A stretch of 37,015 nt of DNA. It comes from an uncultured Paracoccaceae bacterium. GTDB lineage: Bacteria > Pseudomonadota > Alphaproteobacteria > Rhodobacterales > Rhodobacteraceae. Made by a program: the position numbers and the translations under genes. Positions 8,418-16,424 of this stretch are shown one piece after another (the stretch's first letter is position 1; the number at the start of each line of letters is the position of its first letter). Under the pieces are notes generated by a model, which did no database searches, was not told the origin of the DNA, and was given only the letters and a program-made list of their open reading frames with translations. The DNA is taken from positions 1-37,015 of the forward strand of contig CAKZXZ010000098.1 in NCBI GenBank assembly GCA_937883775.1. The letters run 5' to 3'.

Positions 8418-8443
8418 GCGTAAAGTCTTTCAAACAAGCATGA

Positions 8444-8475
8444 AAAAAGGCGGTGGAGCGATCCACCGCCTTTTT
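8444..8475. terminator. Bidirectional intrinsic terminator between hemH and the small exported peptide gene
   Basis: A perfect 14-bp inverted repeat, AAAAAGGCGGTGGA (8444-8457) and TCCACCGCCTTTTT (8462-8475), encloses a 4-nt loop. The GC-rich core is flanked by an A-run on one side and a T-run on the other, so it can terminate transcription from both hemH on the plus strand and the peptide gene on the minus strand. It is the strongest terminator seen in the window. Confidence 0.95.
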
Positions 8476-8494
8476 AAATGTATCGTTTCTGAAC

Positions 8495-8677
8495 TTAGTG
8501 GGATGCAGCAGCAGCTACGATCGCCAGAAGCAGAAGCGGGATGATGATGCCACCAGCGGAAGTGCCGGACTGCTCTTCAACGATAACTTCGGGCTCCACG
8601 ATGGGATCCGACATTGCACCAGCAAAAGCAGTGGAAGCAGCAGCAGTAAACGCAGCAGCAAGAACGATTTTCTTCAT
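8495..8677 (-). CDS. Small exported hydrophobic peptide of unknown function (60 aa)
   Basis: The peptide has a clear signal sequence (MKKIVLAAAFTAAASTAFAG, predicted cleavage after AFA near residue 18). A short acidic stretch follows (SDPIVEPEVIVEEQSGTSAG), and the peptide ends with a hydrophobic segment (GGIIIPLLLLAIVAAAASH) that may span the membrane. The start ATG at 8677-8675 has GGAGG 5 nt upstream. The open frame reaches back to 8752, but that part has no ribosome-binding site and is not needed. I do not recognise a function. It has its own terminator and about 150 nt of upstream sequence, so it is probably expressed alone. The peptide could be a small envelope protein; this is inference from topology only. 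Confidence 0.85.
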   Translation of the reverse strand: MKKIVLAAAFTAAASTAFAGAMSDPIVEPEVIVEEQSGTSAGGIIIPLLLLAIVAAAASH

Positions 8678-8824
8678 GTTAACCTCCAGATATTGCCTGA
8701 ACACGTATTTGATTGAGGACGTGCAGACACCCAAGACTGTACCTCGTATCAACTTCTAAGCAGGAAGCTTTGCGAATTGCAAACGCATCTTCGACATGTT
8801 TCCGCCCAGAACGCGAGGATGTCG
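8678..8824. other. Intergenic region with an orphan palindrome
   Basis: This 147-nt stretch separates the small peptide gene from the end of the first L,D-transpeptidase gene, both on the minus strand. It contains the inverted repeat TTTGC-GAATT-GCAAA at 8769-8783, lying about 90-105 nt upstream of the peptide start codon, which is a plausible operator position. No convincing promoter hexamers and no T-tailed hairpin were seen. Confidence 0.4.
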
Positions 8825-9412
8825 TCAAATAAGCAACACTTGTGTGCCGACGCCGGTTAACGCGTAAAGCTCCTGAATATGCTCATTATAAAGACCGATA
8901 CAGCCATTGGACGACCGGCGGCCGATCTTGCGCGTGTCGTGGGTTCCGTGGATCCGGTAATAGGTCCAGGACAGATACAGCGCATGCGTGCCCAGCGGAT
9001 TGTCGGGGCCGGGGCCCACAAAATCGGGCCACTCGGGGTTCCGCTTTTTCATCGAAGGTGTCGGACGCCAGCTGGGGCCTTCAACTTTGCGCACAACACT
9101 GGTGCGCCCGGTCCGTGTCAGGTCATCTGTCAACGGCACAGAAGTTGGGTATAGCTTATAAATCGACTGATCCGCAGACCAGTAATGCAGCGCGCGGGAG
9201 GTCGTATCCACAAGACAGGCGCCACCCTTCAGGTTACTGAAATAGGGACGCCAATCCAAAGACCGGAACGACGAGATGTTGCGGCGCACAATCTCGACCG
9301 GTTCTTCCATTTGCGTGGTATTTTCGGTTTGCGCTGTTGCCGGAACGGCCCCTGCACCCAGAGCGGCAGCACTGGTGGCAAGAAAAGCGCGTCTGTCGAA
9401 TGACTTGGCCAT
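8825..9412 (-). CDS. L,D-transpeptidase (YkuD domain), exported
   Basis: This 195-residue protein opens with a Tat-like signal peptide (DRRAFLATSAAALGAGAVPATAQ). The YkuD catalytic region is near the C terminus: LGTHALYLSWTYYRIHGTHD followed by RRSSNGCIGLYN, with the catalytic Cys in SNGCIGL and the conserved His in IHGTHD. Such enzymes form 3-3 cross-links in peptidoglycan or attach proteins to it, in the periplasm. The ATG at 9412 has GGAG about 7 nt upstream. It is divergent from the CAP-domain lipoprotein gene, and a second L,D-transpeptidase gene lies beyond that, so this is a small envelope cluster. Confidence 0.93.
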   Translation of the reverse strand: MAKSFDRRAFLATSAAALGAGAVPATAQTENTTQMEEPVEIVRRNISSFRSLDWRPYFSNLKGGACLVDTTSRALHYWSADQSIYKLYPTSVPLTDDLTRTGRTSVVRKVEGPSWRPTPSMKKRNPEWPDFVGPGPDNPLGTHALYLSWTYYRIHGTHDTRKIGRRSSNGCIGLYNEHIQELYALTGVGTQVLLI

Positions 9413-9572
9413 CTGGTAACTCCATCTTCACGACTAAGTGATCCAGACATATGGCCTGAAAGCCGCAGTCGCAAATCAAAGAAGCGTTAGATTGCCTATT
9501 TCAAATGAAACCGGGTTTGATCTGCAACGACCTTGCGATAGGGGTTTTTCGAAACTTCGATCAGGTGGGCAT

Positions 9573-10145
9573 ATGTTGCGTCTAACACTTCTTTTCGTCT
9601 CGTCTTTGTTCGTACTATCCGCATGTACGGCACCGACAGGCACGGGCACAGGCGCGCAAGAACGGCGCGGCAACTTCAAGATCACGGCGCGCGAAAGCAA
9701 CCGCATCCAGTTCCGCGTGCTCGATTCGATCAACGTGATCCGCCAGAACGCAAATGTGGGCCCTGTTGAGCTGAACTCACAACTCAACGCGGCCGCCGCA
9801 ACCCATTCCCGCGACATGTCGGTGCAAAATCGCCCATGGCACTTTGGGTCAGACGGCTCTTCACCGTTAGATCGGGTGCGGCGTGTCGGCTACACAGGTG
9901 CGTTGATCGGCGAGAACATCTCGGAAACGTATGAGAGCGATCTCGATACGCTGGCGGCTTGGATGCAACAGCCTGATACGCGCCGCACCATTGTGGATCC
10001 TGACGCGCGTGACCTTGGTTTTGCCTGGTTTCAAGAACCCAATGGCAAGATCTGGTGGACACTTGTGATGGGCAACCCGGCCACAGCGGCCCCTGTCGTC
10101 ACACCCAATCCACCCGCAAACCAAGGTCCGCCCGCACGCGGCTAG
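9573..10145 (+). CDS. CAP-domain (SCP/PR1-like) lipoprotein
   Basis: The 190-residue protein begins with a lipoprotein signal, MLRLTLLFVSSLFVLSACTA, with the lipobox LSAC giving a lipidated Cys at residue 17. The CAP domain follows, with NSQLNAAAATHSRDM, HFGSDGSSPLDRVRRVGYTG, IGENISETYES and ARDLGFAWFQEPNGKIWW. The tail is proline-rich. CAP proteins are common in envelopes, but the bacterial role is poorly known. The frame is open from 9438, but ATG 9573 with AGGTGG 4 nt upstream gives the proper signal sequence. Its stop shares CTAG (10142-10145) with the convergent second L,D-transpeptidase. Confidence 0.9.
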   Translation: MLRLTLLFVSSLFVLSACTAPTGTGTGAQERRGNFKITARESNRIQFRVLDSINVIRQNANVGPVELNSQLNAAAATHSRDMSVQNRPWHFGSDGSSPLDRVRRVGYTGALIGENISETYESDLDTLAAWMQQPDTRRTIVDPDARDLGFAWFQEPNGKIWWTLVMGNPATAAPVVTPNPPANQGPPARG

Positions 10146-10642
10146 GGCAAAATGGTGATTGGTGTTCCGTTTGGCACCATTGCGTAAATCTCCTCCATCT
10201 CTCGGTCGGTAACCGCGATACAGCCCCAGGTCCAATCCGCTTCTGGACTTTTGAAGTTGGGGCCGCGCCCATGGATAAAGATATCGCCACCAGGCTTTTC
10301 GCCCAGCTTGAACGCTTCCAGGCGATCTTCGGCATTCGGATAGTTGATCCCGATGGACAGATGAAATCGACTGTTCGGGTTGCGACGATCGATTAGATAG
10401 TTCCCCTCAGGAGTTTTACCGTCACCTTCGATTTTCTTATCGCCGACCGGCGCAAAGCCAAGATCGAAGTCATATTTCTTCAAGATCGTATCGTTATGCA
10501 TGAGAAACATCTCGCGCCGCTCTTTATAAACCCAGATCCGGGTCACTTCCGGTCCGTCATAGGTCCTGAACTTTGAGGGAGGCGAACACGCTGCAATCGT
10601 GGCCAAAAGAGCCATCATAAAGATGAGTTTGAAAAACCGCAT
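10142..10642 (-). CDS. L,D-transpeptidase (YkuD domain), lipoprotein
   Basis: This is a second, distinct YkuD protein of 166 residues. The start at 10642 gives a lipoprotein signal MRFFKLIFMMALLATIAACS with lipobox IAAC. The catalytic domain runs from VTRIWVYKERREMFL through GDGKTPEGNYLIDRRNPNSR to IFIHGRGPNFK and WTWGCIAVTDREMEEIY, with His in IHGRG and Cys in WGCIAV. It probably acts on peptidoglycan from the membrane face. An upstream ATG at 10684 would bury the signal sequence and is less likely. It follows the sodium channel gene by about 63 nt and may be the last gene of the long minus-strand run that starts at hslO. Confidence 0.92.
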   Translation of the reverse strand: MRFFKLIFMMALLATIAACSPPSKFRTYDGPEVTRIWVYKERREMFLMHNDTILKKYDFDLGFAPVGDKKIEGDGKTPEGNYLIDRRNPNSRFHLSIGINYPNAEDRLEAFKLGEKPGGDIFIHGRGPNFKSPEADWTWGCIAVTDREMEEIYAMVPNGTPITILP

Positions 10643-10705
10643 TGTCTGCCCGTGCCCAAGTCTTCTTTGTTTTGCAATTCGCATACAGCAAAACGGGACA
10701 TCGCA

Positions 10706-11470
10706 CTAGGATTTATCGATCCGCTTTTCGATTGCCTCAAGCCGTGCAAGCACCTGATCGCGATACGCATCGGTACGCTCGTTTTCTTCGGCGGAATGCG
10801 CATCTTGCATCGAGTTCACGATCAAACCAACCAGCAGGTTCACCACCGCAAAAGTTGTGACCATGATAAACGGCACAAAGAATAGCCAGGCAAAGGGATA
10901 CACTTCCATCACAGGGCGCACGATGCCCATCGACCAGCTTTCCAGCGTCATGATCTGGAACAGCGAATAGGCCGACGCCCCAAGGCTGCCAAACCATTCC
11001 GGGAACTGTGTACCGAAAAGCTTGGTAGCCATGACAGCGCCAATGTAGAAAATGATGCCCATCAAAAGAAAGACAGACCCCATCCCAGGCAAGGCGGTTA
11101 CGAAACCCTCGACCACACGGCGCAGGCGCGGCGCTGCTGAAATAACGCGAAGCACCCGCAAGATACGAAGCGCCCGCAGAACAGAAAAGCCTTGCGTGGC
11201 CGGGATCAGCGACACGGCCACAATCGCAAAATCGAACAGGTTCCATCCTGATCGGAAAAAGCGGCCGCCATATGCAATCAGCTTCAAAGCCAACTCAACC
11301 ACGAAAACTGCCAGACACAGCCTATCAAGTGACAGGATCAGCGGCCCAAATGACGCCATGAGCGTATCTGACGTCTCCATTCCAAGGAGGATGGCGTTGA
11401 AAAGGATCACTCCGATAATGCCATTGCGCACAATGGATCTTTCCAAAAAATTTTCCAGCTGTGCGCGCAT
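10706..11470 (-). CDS. Bacterial voltage-gated sodium channel (NaChBac/NavAb family)
   Basis: This 254-residue single-domain six-helix channel subunit would form a homotetramer in the inner membrane. The voltage sensor S4 is VLRALRILRVLRVISAAPRL, with arginines every third residue at 99, 102, 105 and 108. The pore has the selectivity filter TLESWSM at residues 175-181, identical to the Na+-selective filter of NavAb and followed by GIVRP as in that channel. S6 is FIMVTTFAVVNLLVGLIVNS. The C terminus (about 223-253) is a predicted coiled coil. It lies 23 nt after the RNA methyltransferase gene. Ion selectivity is inferred from the filter; the physiological trigger is unknown. Confidence 0.95.
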   Translation of the reverse strand: MRAQLENFLERSIVRNGIIGVILFNAILLGMETSDTLMASFGPLILSLDRLCLAVFVVELALKLIAYGGRFFRSGWNLFDFAIVAVSLIPATQGFSVLRALRILRVLRVISAAPRLRRVVEGFVTALPGMGSVFLLMGIIFYIGAVMATKLFGTQFPEWFGSLGASAYSLFQIMTLESWSMGIVRPVMEVYPFAWLFFVPFIMVTTFAVVNLLVGLIVNSMQDAHSAEENERTDAYRDQVLARLEAIEKRIDKS

Positions 11471-11493
11471 AGTCGGCGTCCCTCAGTCTCGCG

Positions 11494-12720
11494 TTAGACG
11501 CTCATATCGGTGCGTGTGAAGCTGGCTGCAAGCTCCACATGCGGGGACCAGCGGAATTGGTCGATAACTGTGACCCAATTCAGCCGATATCCCCCATCGG
11601 TCAACACTTTTGCATCGCGCGCGAAAGTGACCGGATTACAGGATACAAACGCAATTTGCGCCACGTTAGAGCCGATAAAATGCTGCACCTGCGCCTCCGC
11701 TCCAGCACGTGGCGGATCGATAACAACCGCATCAAACGGCGCAAGTTCGTCGGCATCAAGTGGCCTGCGATAAAGATCGCGCGTTTCCGTCGTAACTTTT
11801 TTCAAACCCTGAGACATGCGCCAACCTGCATCCAACGCTTCCATCATGTCCGGTACCGCCTCGATGGCATGAACCGGCGCACGGCGCGCAAGGGGCAACG
11901 CAAAAGTCCCGCAGCCTGCAAACAGATCGAGGATAGCCTTGGCTCCTTTCGTGGCCTCTTCCACAGCGGAAAGCAGCCTCACCTCACCATGCTTGGTGGC
12001 TTGAAGAAACGCACCGGCTGGTGGGGTGACATTGACGTCACCGAACTGCTGTGTCGGCGGTGTCAGCGTCAGCAACAACTCGCCATTCCAGCTGAGGCGC
12101 GCCAGCTTGGCGTCTTGTGCGAACTGGGCCATTTCAAAACGCAAGGTGTCGGTCATCTCTTTGGCGCCATCAACAGCCAGATCGAGGCCTGCATCAGCGG
12201 CCGTCACCGTAAAAGACACCTCACTTTTTCGGGATGCTATTTGTACGGTAAGCGTCTCTAACAAAGGCAATATCGCGATAATCGCAGGCGTAAGCACTGC
12301 GCAATCGGGGACTGGCGTCAACGTATCGGACCCGCGTCCGTGAAAACCGACAATCGCGCCTTTCTTCGTGCGGCGCCCCGAAAGCTTTGCACGCCGTCGC
12401 GCATGAGACGGAGAGGTTTCGATGGCTCTGATATCGGCATTGATGCCCTGCGCAGCCAACGCCATTTGCACAACACCGGCCTTCCAACTTGCGACAAAAC
12501 CTTCATCCGCGTGCTGCAAGGAACAGCCACCGCATGAATTATAATGCCGGCACGGCGCTTTTACCCGATGCTCGGACGGCGTGATGATCCGGGGCGCGGC
12601 CAGCACTCCATCGCGCACCTCACCATCGACAATCTCATTGGGTAAGGTGCGCGGCACAAAAACGGGGCCCTCGGCGATCCCATCGCCCAGATGACCAAGC
12701 CGCAAAATTTCAAAACTCAT
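11494..12720 (-). CDS. TrmA/RlmD-like 23S rRNA or tRNA (uracil-5-)-methyltransferase
   Basis: The 408-residue class I SAM-dependent RNA methyltransferase has four candidate Fe-S cysteines: Cys57, Cys63 and Cys66 in APCRHYNSCGGCSLQH, and Cys140 in PVPDCAVL. The C-terminal catalytic part has AILDLFAGCGTFALPLARRA (SAM motif), VVIDPPRAGAEAQV and the catalytic-cysteine motif FVSCNPVTFARD. These are hallmarks of the RumA/TrmA family that methylates uridine C5. Which RNA is the target cannot be told from sequence. The start at 12720 overlaps the stop of the preceding ABC gene as ATGA; an upstream start at 12768 lies inside that gene and is rejected. Confidence 0.92.
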   Translation of the reverse strand: MSFEILRLGHLGDGIAEGPVFVPRTLPNEIVDGEVRDGVLAAPRIITPSEHRVKAPCRHYNSCGGCSLQHADEGFVASWKAGVVQMALAAQGINADIRAIETSPSHARRRAKLSGRRTKKGAIVGFHGRGSDTLTPVPDCAVLTPAIIAILPLLETLTVQIASRKSEVSFTVTAADAGLDLAVDGAKEMTDTLRFEMAQFAQDAKLARLSWNGELLLTLTPPTQQFGDVNVTPPAGAFLQATKHGEVRLLSAVEEATKGAKAILDLFAGCGTFALPLARRAPVHAIEAVPDMMEALDAGWRMSQGLKKVTTETRDLYRRPLDADELAPFDAVVIDPPRAGAEAQVQHFIGSNVAQIAFVSCNPVTFARDAKVLTDGGYRLNWVTVIDQFRWSPHVELAASFTRTDMSV

Positions 12721-14549
12721 TCCGCTGCCTCTTTCGCAGTGATGAAGCCGCCTGATTGCCGTTGCCAATACCGCGCGTAAAGCCCTTCTTGGGCAAGCAG
12801 CGTTTCATGTGTGCCTTCTTCGACAATGCGGCCTTCATCCAGCACGATGATACGGTCCATCTGGCTTAACGTGGACAGCCGATGCGCAATCGCCAGGACG
12901 GTTTTGCCATCCATCACCCGCTCCAATGCGGTCTGGATTGCAGCCTCAACCTCACTATCCAGCGCGCTTGTCGCCTCGTCCAACACAAGCACTGGCGCAT
13001 CTTTCAGGATCGCACGCGCCAGCGCAATCCGCTGACGTTGCCCACCAGACAGCTTCACGCCACGCTCGCCCAGATGGGCGTCGTATCCTGAGCGCCCCAT
13101 ATGGTCCTTCAGCTTTTCGATAAAATCATGCGCTTCCGCGCTTTTCGCTGCCGAAACCACAGCGTCGGTATCCGCATCTGGCCGCCCATACAGAATGTTG
13201 TCACGCGCCGAGCGATTGAACATCGCAGTCTCTTGCGTGACCATCCCGATATTGTGCCGCAGATCATGCTGAGACACATCGCGCACATTATGCCCGTCCA
13301 GAAAAACAGCACCTTTTTCGGTGTCATAGAGCCTTAAAAGCAACGCCACCAAGGTTGATTTACCTGCGCCAGAAGCACCGACAATGCCTAGCTTTTCACC
13401 CGGTGCAATCTTGAGCGAGACGCCCGAAAGCCCCCCCGCATCACCTCCATACGCAAAATCGACATTGCGAAATTCAATGGCGCCTTCCGCATTTTCAAGC
13501 AAGCGCGGCTGATCCGGATCGGTCAGTTCGTGCGGTGGCGTCAGGGTGCGCATGCCATCTTCGACTTCGCCCACATTCGCGTAGATGCCGAGCAGCGTAA
13601 AGCTGACCCAACCCGTCATCTGCGCCAATCGAATAGAGATCGCACCCGCAGCGGCGATGTCACCCGCGCTTGCCTGACCGATGGACCAGAAATGCAACGA
13701 CGTACCGACAAGAAGTACAGGCAGCGTGCCGGCAAGCGCAATCAGCGACAGACGGAACTTGGCTGAGAAGATACCTTGCGCAATAGACTTCTCGCGGAAA
13801 TGGGCCATCGCGCCCAGCGCCGCTTTGTCTTCGTGATCGTCATGAGCAAAAAGCTTTACAGTTTTGATGTTCGTGACCGTATCCACGATCTGCCCCGTGA
13901 CAACAGCCCGCGCCCCTGCGCGCGCAGCCGATAGCACGCGAATACGCGGCATAAACCAGGCGATCAGACCAATATAAAGAACCATCCAGACAACAAGGAT
14001 CAGCGACACGGTCGAGTTGACAGCTGTCAACAAGACGGCAGACCCGACAAGTGACGCCAAAGCGAAGGCGACCACGTTGATACATTCGGCAGCCACATCC
14101 GCCATCGCCCGCGCACATTGCATTTGTTTTTGGGCGATACGGCCTGCGAAATCGTTGTCAAAAAAGCCAACGGACTGGCCAAGCGTCCAACGGTGCAGCC
14201 GCGAATTGACGAGGGGTATCAGGTTTGAAGTGACAACAACGTTGCTCATCAAAGCACCGATGCCCGCCCAAATCGGCCTGAACAGCAAAAAGAAGACAAG
14301 CGCCCAGATGAAAAGCGCGCGATTATCAGCAAAAACAGTTTCCGGTTGCGCGCTGAGAGCTGCATCGACAACCCAACCCAGAAACAGCGCGCTGACGACC
14401 TCCAAAACACCTGTTATCGCCGACACAAGCGCAGCAAGGCCCATAACTGGCCACGCACCCGACAAGCCCCACCGGAAAAAGCGCAAAAGCGTGCGGGGGG
14501 GCGCGCCTTCAGATGGCTGAAACGCATCAATCCAATCGTAGATTTTCAT
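12717..14549 (-). CDS. ABC exporter half-transporter (membrane and ATPase domains fused), second of pair
   Basis: The 610-residue protein has an N-terminal six-helix exporter domain (about 1-330) and a C-terminal ATPase. The ATPase motifs are complete: Walker A IVGASGAGKSTLVALLL, Q-loop VTQETAMF, signature KLSGGQRQRIALARA, Walker B PVLVLDEATSALDSE and H-loop AIAHRLSTL. The transmembrane part contains LGQSVGFFDNDFAGRIAQKQ, typical of lipid or multidrug exporters. Its start (ATG 14549) overlaps the stop of the previous ABC gene as ATGA. The two proteins share layout and C-terminal ends (YWQRQSGGFITA and FWQRQSGGFINT), so they are duplicated partners and probably form a heterodimer. The substrate is unknown. 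The in-frame start at 14594 lies inside the neighbouring gene. Confidence 0.94.
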   Translation of the reverse strand: MKIYDWIDAFQPSEGAPPRTLLRFFRWGLSGAWPVMGLAALVSAITGVLEVVSALFLGWVVDAALSAQPETVFADNRALFIWALVFFLLFRPIWAGIGALMSNVVVTSNLIPLVNSRLHRWTLGQSVGFFDNDFAGRIAQKQMQCARAMADVAAECINVVAFALASLVGSAVLLTAVNSTVSLILVVWMVLYIGLIAWFMPRIRVLSAARAGARAVVTGQIVDTVTNIKTVKLFAHDDHEDKAALGAMAHFREKSIAQGIFSAKFRLSLIALAGTLPVLLVGTSLHFWSIGQASAGDIAAAGAISIRLAQMTGWVSFTLLGIYANVGEVEDGMRTLTPPHELTDPDQPRLLENAEGAIEFRNVDFAYGGDAGGLSGVSLKIAPGEKLGIVGASGAGKSTLVALLLRLYDTEKGAVFLDGHNVRDVSQHDLRHNIGMVTQETAMFNRSARDNILYGRPDADTDAVVSAAKSAEAHDFIEKLKDHMGRSGYDAHLGERGVKLSGGQRQRIALARAILKDAPVLVLDEATSALDSEVEAAIQTALERVMDGKTVLAIAHRLSTLSQMDRIIVLDEGRIVEEGTHETLLAQEGLYARYWQRQSGGFITAKEAAE

Positions 14550-16387
14550 TCGGCGGCCTGCGTGTTGATGAATCCACCGGACTGACGCTGCCAAAACGCG
14601 TGGTAAAGCCCGCCCTTGGCCAAAAGCGCCTCGTGGTTGCCCTCTTCAACGATTTTGCCACCGTCGAGAACCAGAATGCGGTCCATTTGCGAGATAGTAG
14701 AAAGCCGGTGCGCAATGGCGATCACGGTTTTACCTTCCATCATACCATACAGCGTTTTCTGAATCTCGGCCTCGACCTCGCTATCAAGCGCACTGGTCGC
14801 CTCATCCAAAAGCAAGATCGGTGCATCTTTGAGAATTGCGCGGGCCAGCGTAATCCGTTGGCGCTGACCCCCCGAAAGCTTCACGCCGCGTTCGCCAACT
14901 TGCGCATCATAGCCCGTGCGGCCCTGCTGGTCCTCGAGATCAAGGATGAACTCATGCGCCTCGGCCTGTCGTGCTGCCTCTAGCATCTCTTCCTCGGTTG
15001 CATCGGGCCGACCGTAAAGAATGTTCTCACGGACAGATCGGTGCAAAAGAGCACTGTCTTGCTGGACGGTGCCAATCACGGTGCGCAAGCTGTCTTGCTG
15101 AACCTGCGTGATATCCTGGTCGTCAATTAAAACGCGCCCGCTATCGGGGTCATAAAACCGCAAAAGCAGCTTGATTAGGGTCGATTTTCCTGCACCGGAC
15201 CGTCCGATCAACCCGACCTTTTCGCCTGGTTGGATGGTGAGTGTAAGACGATCAAGCCCGCCGGTCCCGCGCCCATAATGGTGCGAGAGATCAACCAAAT
15301 CGATTTGCCCCTTGGTAAATTCCAGAGGTTTCGCATCAGGCCCATCAACAAGGCTGATCGGCTGGGCAATCGTTTCCATGCCTTCTGCAACAATGCCGAG
15401 ATTGCGGAAGAAAGACGACAGTGCCCACATGATCCATCCTGTCATGGCATTCAGGCGCAACGTGAGCGCGGTGGCCGCCGCGATGACACCAACAGTGGCG
15501 TTTCCCAAAGTCCAAAGCGCAATAGCCCAGCCAACGACACCAACGATCAACAAACCGTTCAGCGTGACCAACGCAACATCCATGATGGTGTAAATCCGCA
15601 TCTCTTTCTGGAAGGTGATGCGAGTGTCTTCGATCGCCTCATAGGCATATTCGAGCTCTCGGTCATGATGAGCAAACATTTTGACCGCATGGATATTCGT
15701 GTAGCTGTCAACAACGCGTCCTGTCACCTCAGAACGCGCTTCCGATGCCGCCTTGGACGCAGGTTCTATCCGGCTGATTGTCCACCGAACCAACAGAGCA
15801 TAAAGGCCAAACCAGATCACAAGCGGCACAGCGAGACGCGGATCGGCATTCATCAACAGAACCGCAGCACCGATAAGATACGCCAGGGCGAATGAAATCG
15901 CGTCGAAGATCTGAAAGACGGCTTCGCCGGCAGCAGGGGGCGTCTGCATGATGCGGTTGGCGATACGGCCAGCGAAATCATTTTCGAACCAACCCACAGA
16001 CTGGCGCAAAACATGCCGATGAGCCCGCCATCGAACCAAAGTCCCAAAGTTTGGCAGGATCGCATTGTTCAGCAAAAGCACATCAAGAGCTTGCAACGCG
16101 GGCCGCAACAGCAAGATCGCTGCCGCGACCAGAATCAACTCAAACCCGTTTTCCGCCCAAAAGTCGGCTGGGGTGGTTTCACCTAACAAGTCGACGATGC
16201 GCCCCATGTAGAAAATCAGCGCCACCTCGACGGCGGCAACTACAACTGACATCAAACCCGCACAAACAAAGACTTTTTTGAACGGCTTTGAATACTCGCG
16301 CAGGAACGGCCACAGCCGGGTTGGCGGCGTGTTGGTCTCCTCATACGGGGTATAAGGATCGACAAGCTGTTCAAAAAAGCGAAGCAC
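14546..16387 (-). CDS. ABC exporter half-transporter, first of pair
   Basis: The 613-residue partner of the following gene has the same architecture: a membrane domain with LRQSVGWFENDFAGRIANRI, and an ATPase domain with Walker A LIGRSGAGKSTLIKLLLRFY, signature KLSGGQRQRITLARA, Walker B PILLLDEATSALDSE and H-loop AIAHRLSTI. All catalytic residues are present in both subunits, so no site is visibly degenerate. The likely start is GTG at 16387. It is preceded by GGAAGG about 10 nt upstream, held within a potential hairpin (16388-16413). The gene lies 37 nt after a LysE-family exporter gene. Substrate unknown. Confidence 0.94.
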   Translation of the reverse strand: MLRFFEQLVDPYTPYEETNTPPTRLWPFLREYSKPFKKVFVCAGLMSVVVAAVEVALIFYMGRIVDLLGETTPADFWAENGFELILVAAAILLLRPALQALDVLLLNNAILPNFGTLVRWRAHRHVLRQSVGWFENDFAGRIANRIMQTPPAAGEAVFQIFDAISFALAYLIGAAVLLMNADPRLAVPLVIWFGLYALLVRWTISRIEPASKAASEARSEVTGRVVDSYTNIHAVKMFAHHDRELEYAYEAIEDTRITFQKEMRIYTIMDVALVTLNGLLIVGVVGWAIALWTLGNATVGVIAAATALTLRLNAMTGWIMWALSSFFRNLGIVAEGMETIAQPISLVDGPDAKPLEFTKGQIDLVDLSHHYGRGTGGLDRLTLTIQPGEKVGLIGRSGAGKSTLIKLLLRFYDPDSGRVLIDDQDITQVQQDSLRTVIGTVQQDSALLHRSVRENILYGRPDATEEEMLEAARQAEAHEFILDLEDQQGRTGYDAQVGERGVKLSGGQRQRITLARAILKDAPILLLDEATSALDSEVEAEIQKTLYGMMEGKTVIAIAHRLSTISQMDRILVLDGGKIVEEGNHEALLAKGGLYHAFWQRQSGGFINTQAAE

Positions 16388-16413
16388 GGGGGAGCGGCCT
16401 TCCGATTACCCCC
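16388..16413 (-). promoter_or_regulatory. Possible hairpin masking the ribosome-binding site of the first ABC gene
   Basis: Immediately before the GTG start, the minus strand carries GGGGG (16413-16409) and CCCCC (16392-16388), able to pair across a 16-nt loop. Within the loop, CGG-AAGG-CCG can form a second small stem whose loop is the Shine-Dalgarno core AAGG. If formed in the mRNA it would restrict ribosome access. This is seen in sequence; function is inference. Confidence 0.35.
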
Positions 16414-16424
16414 GTCATATAGGC

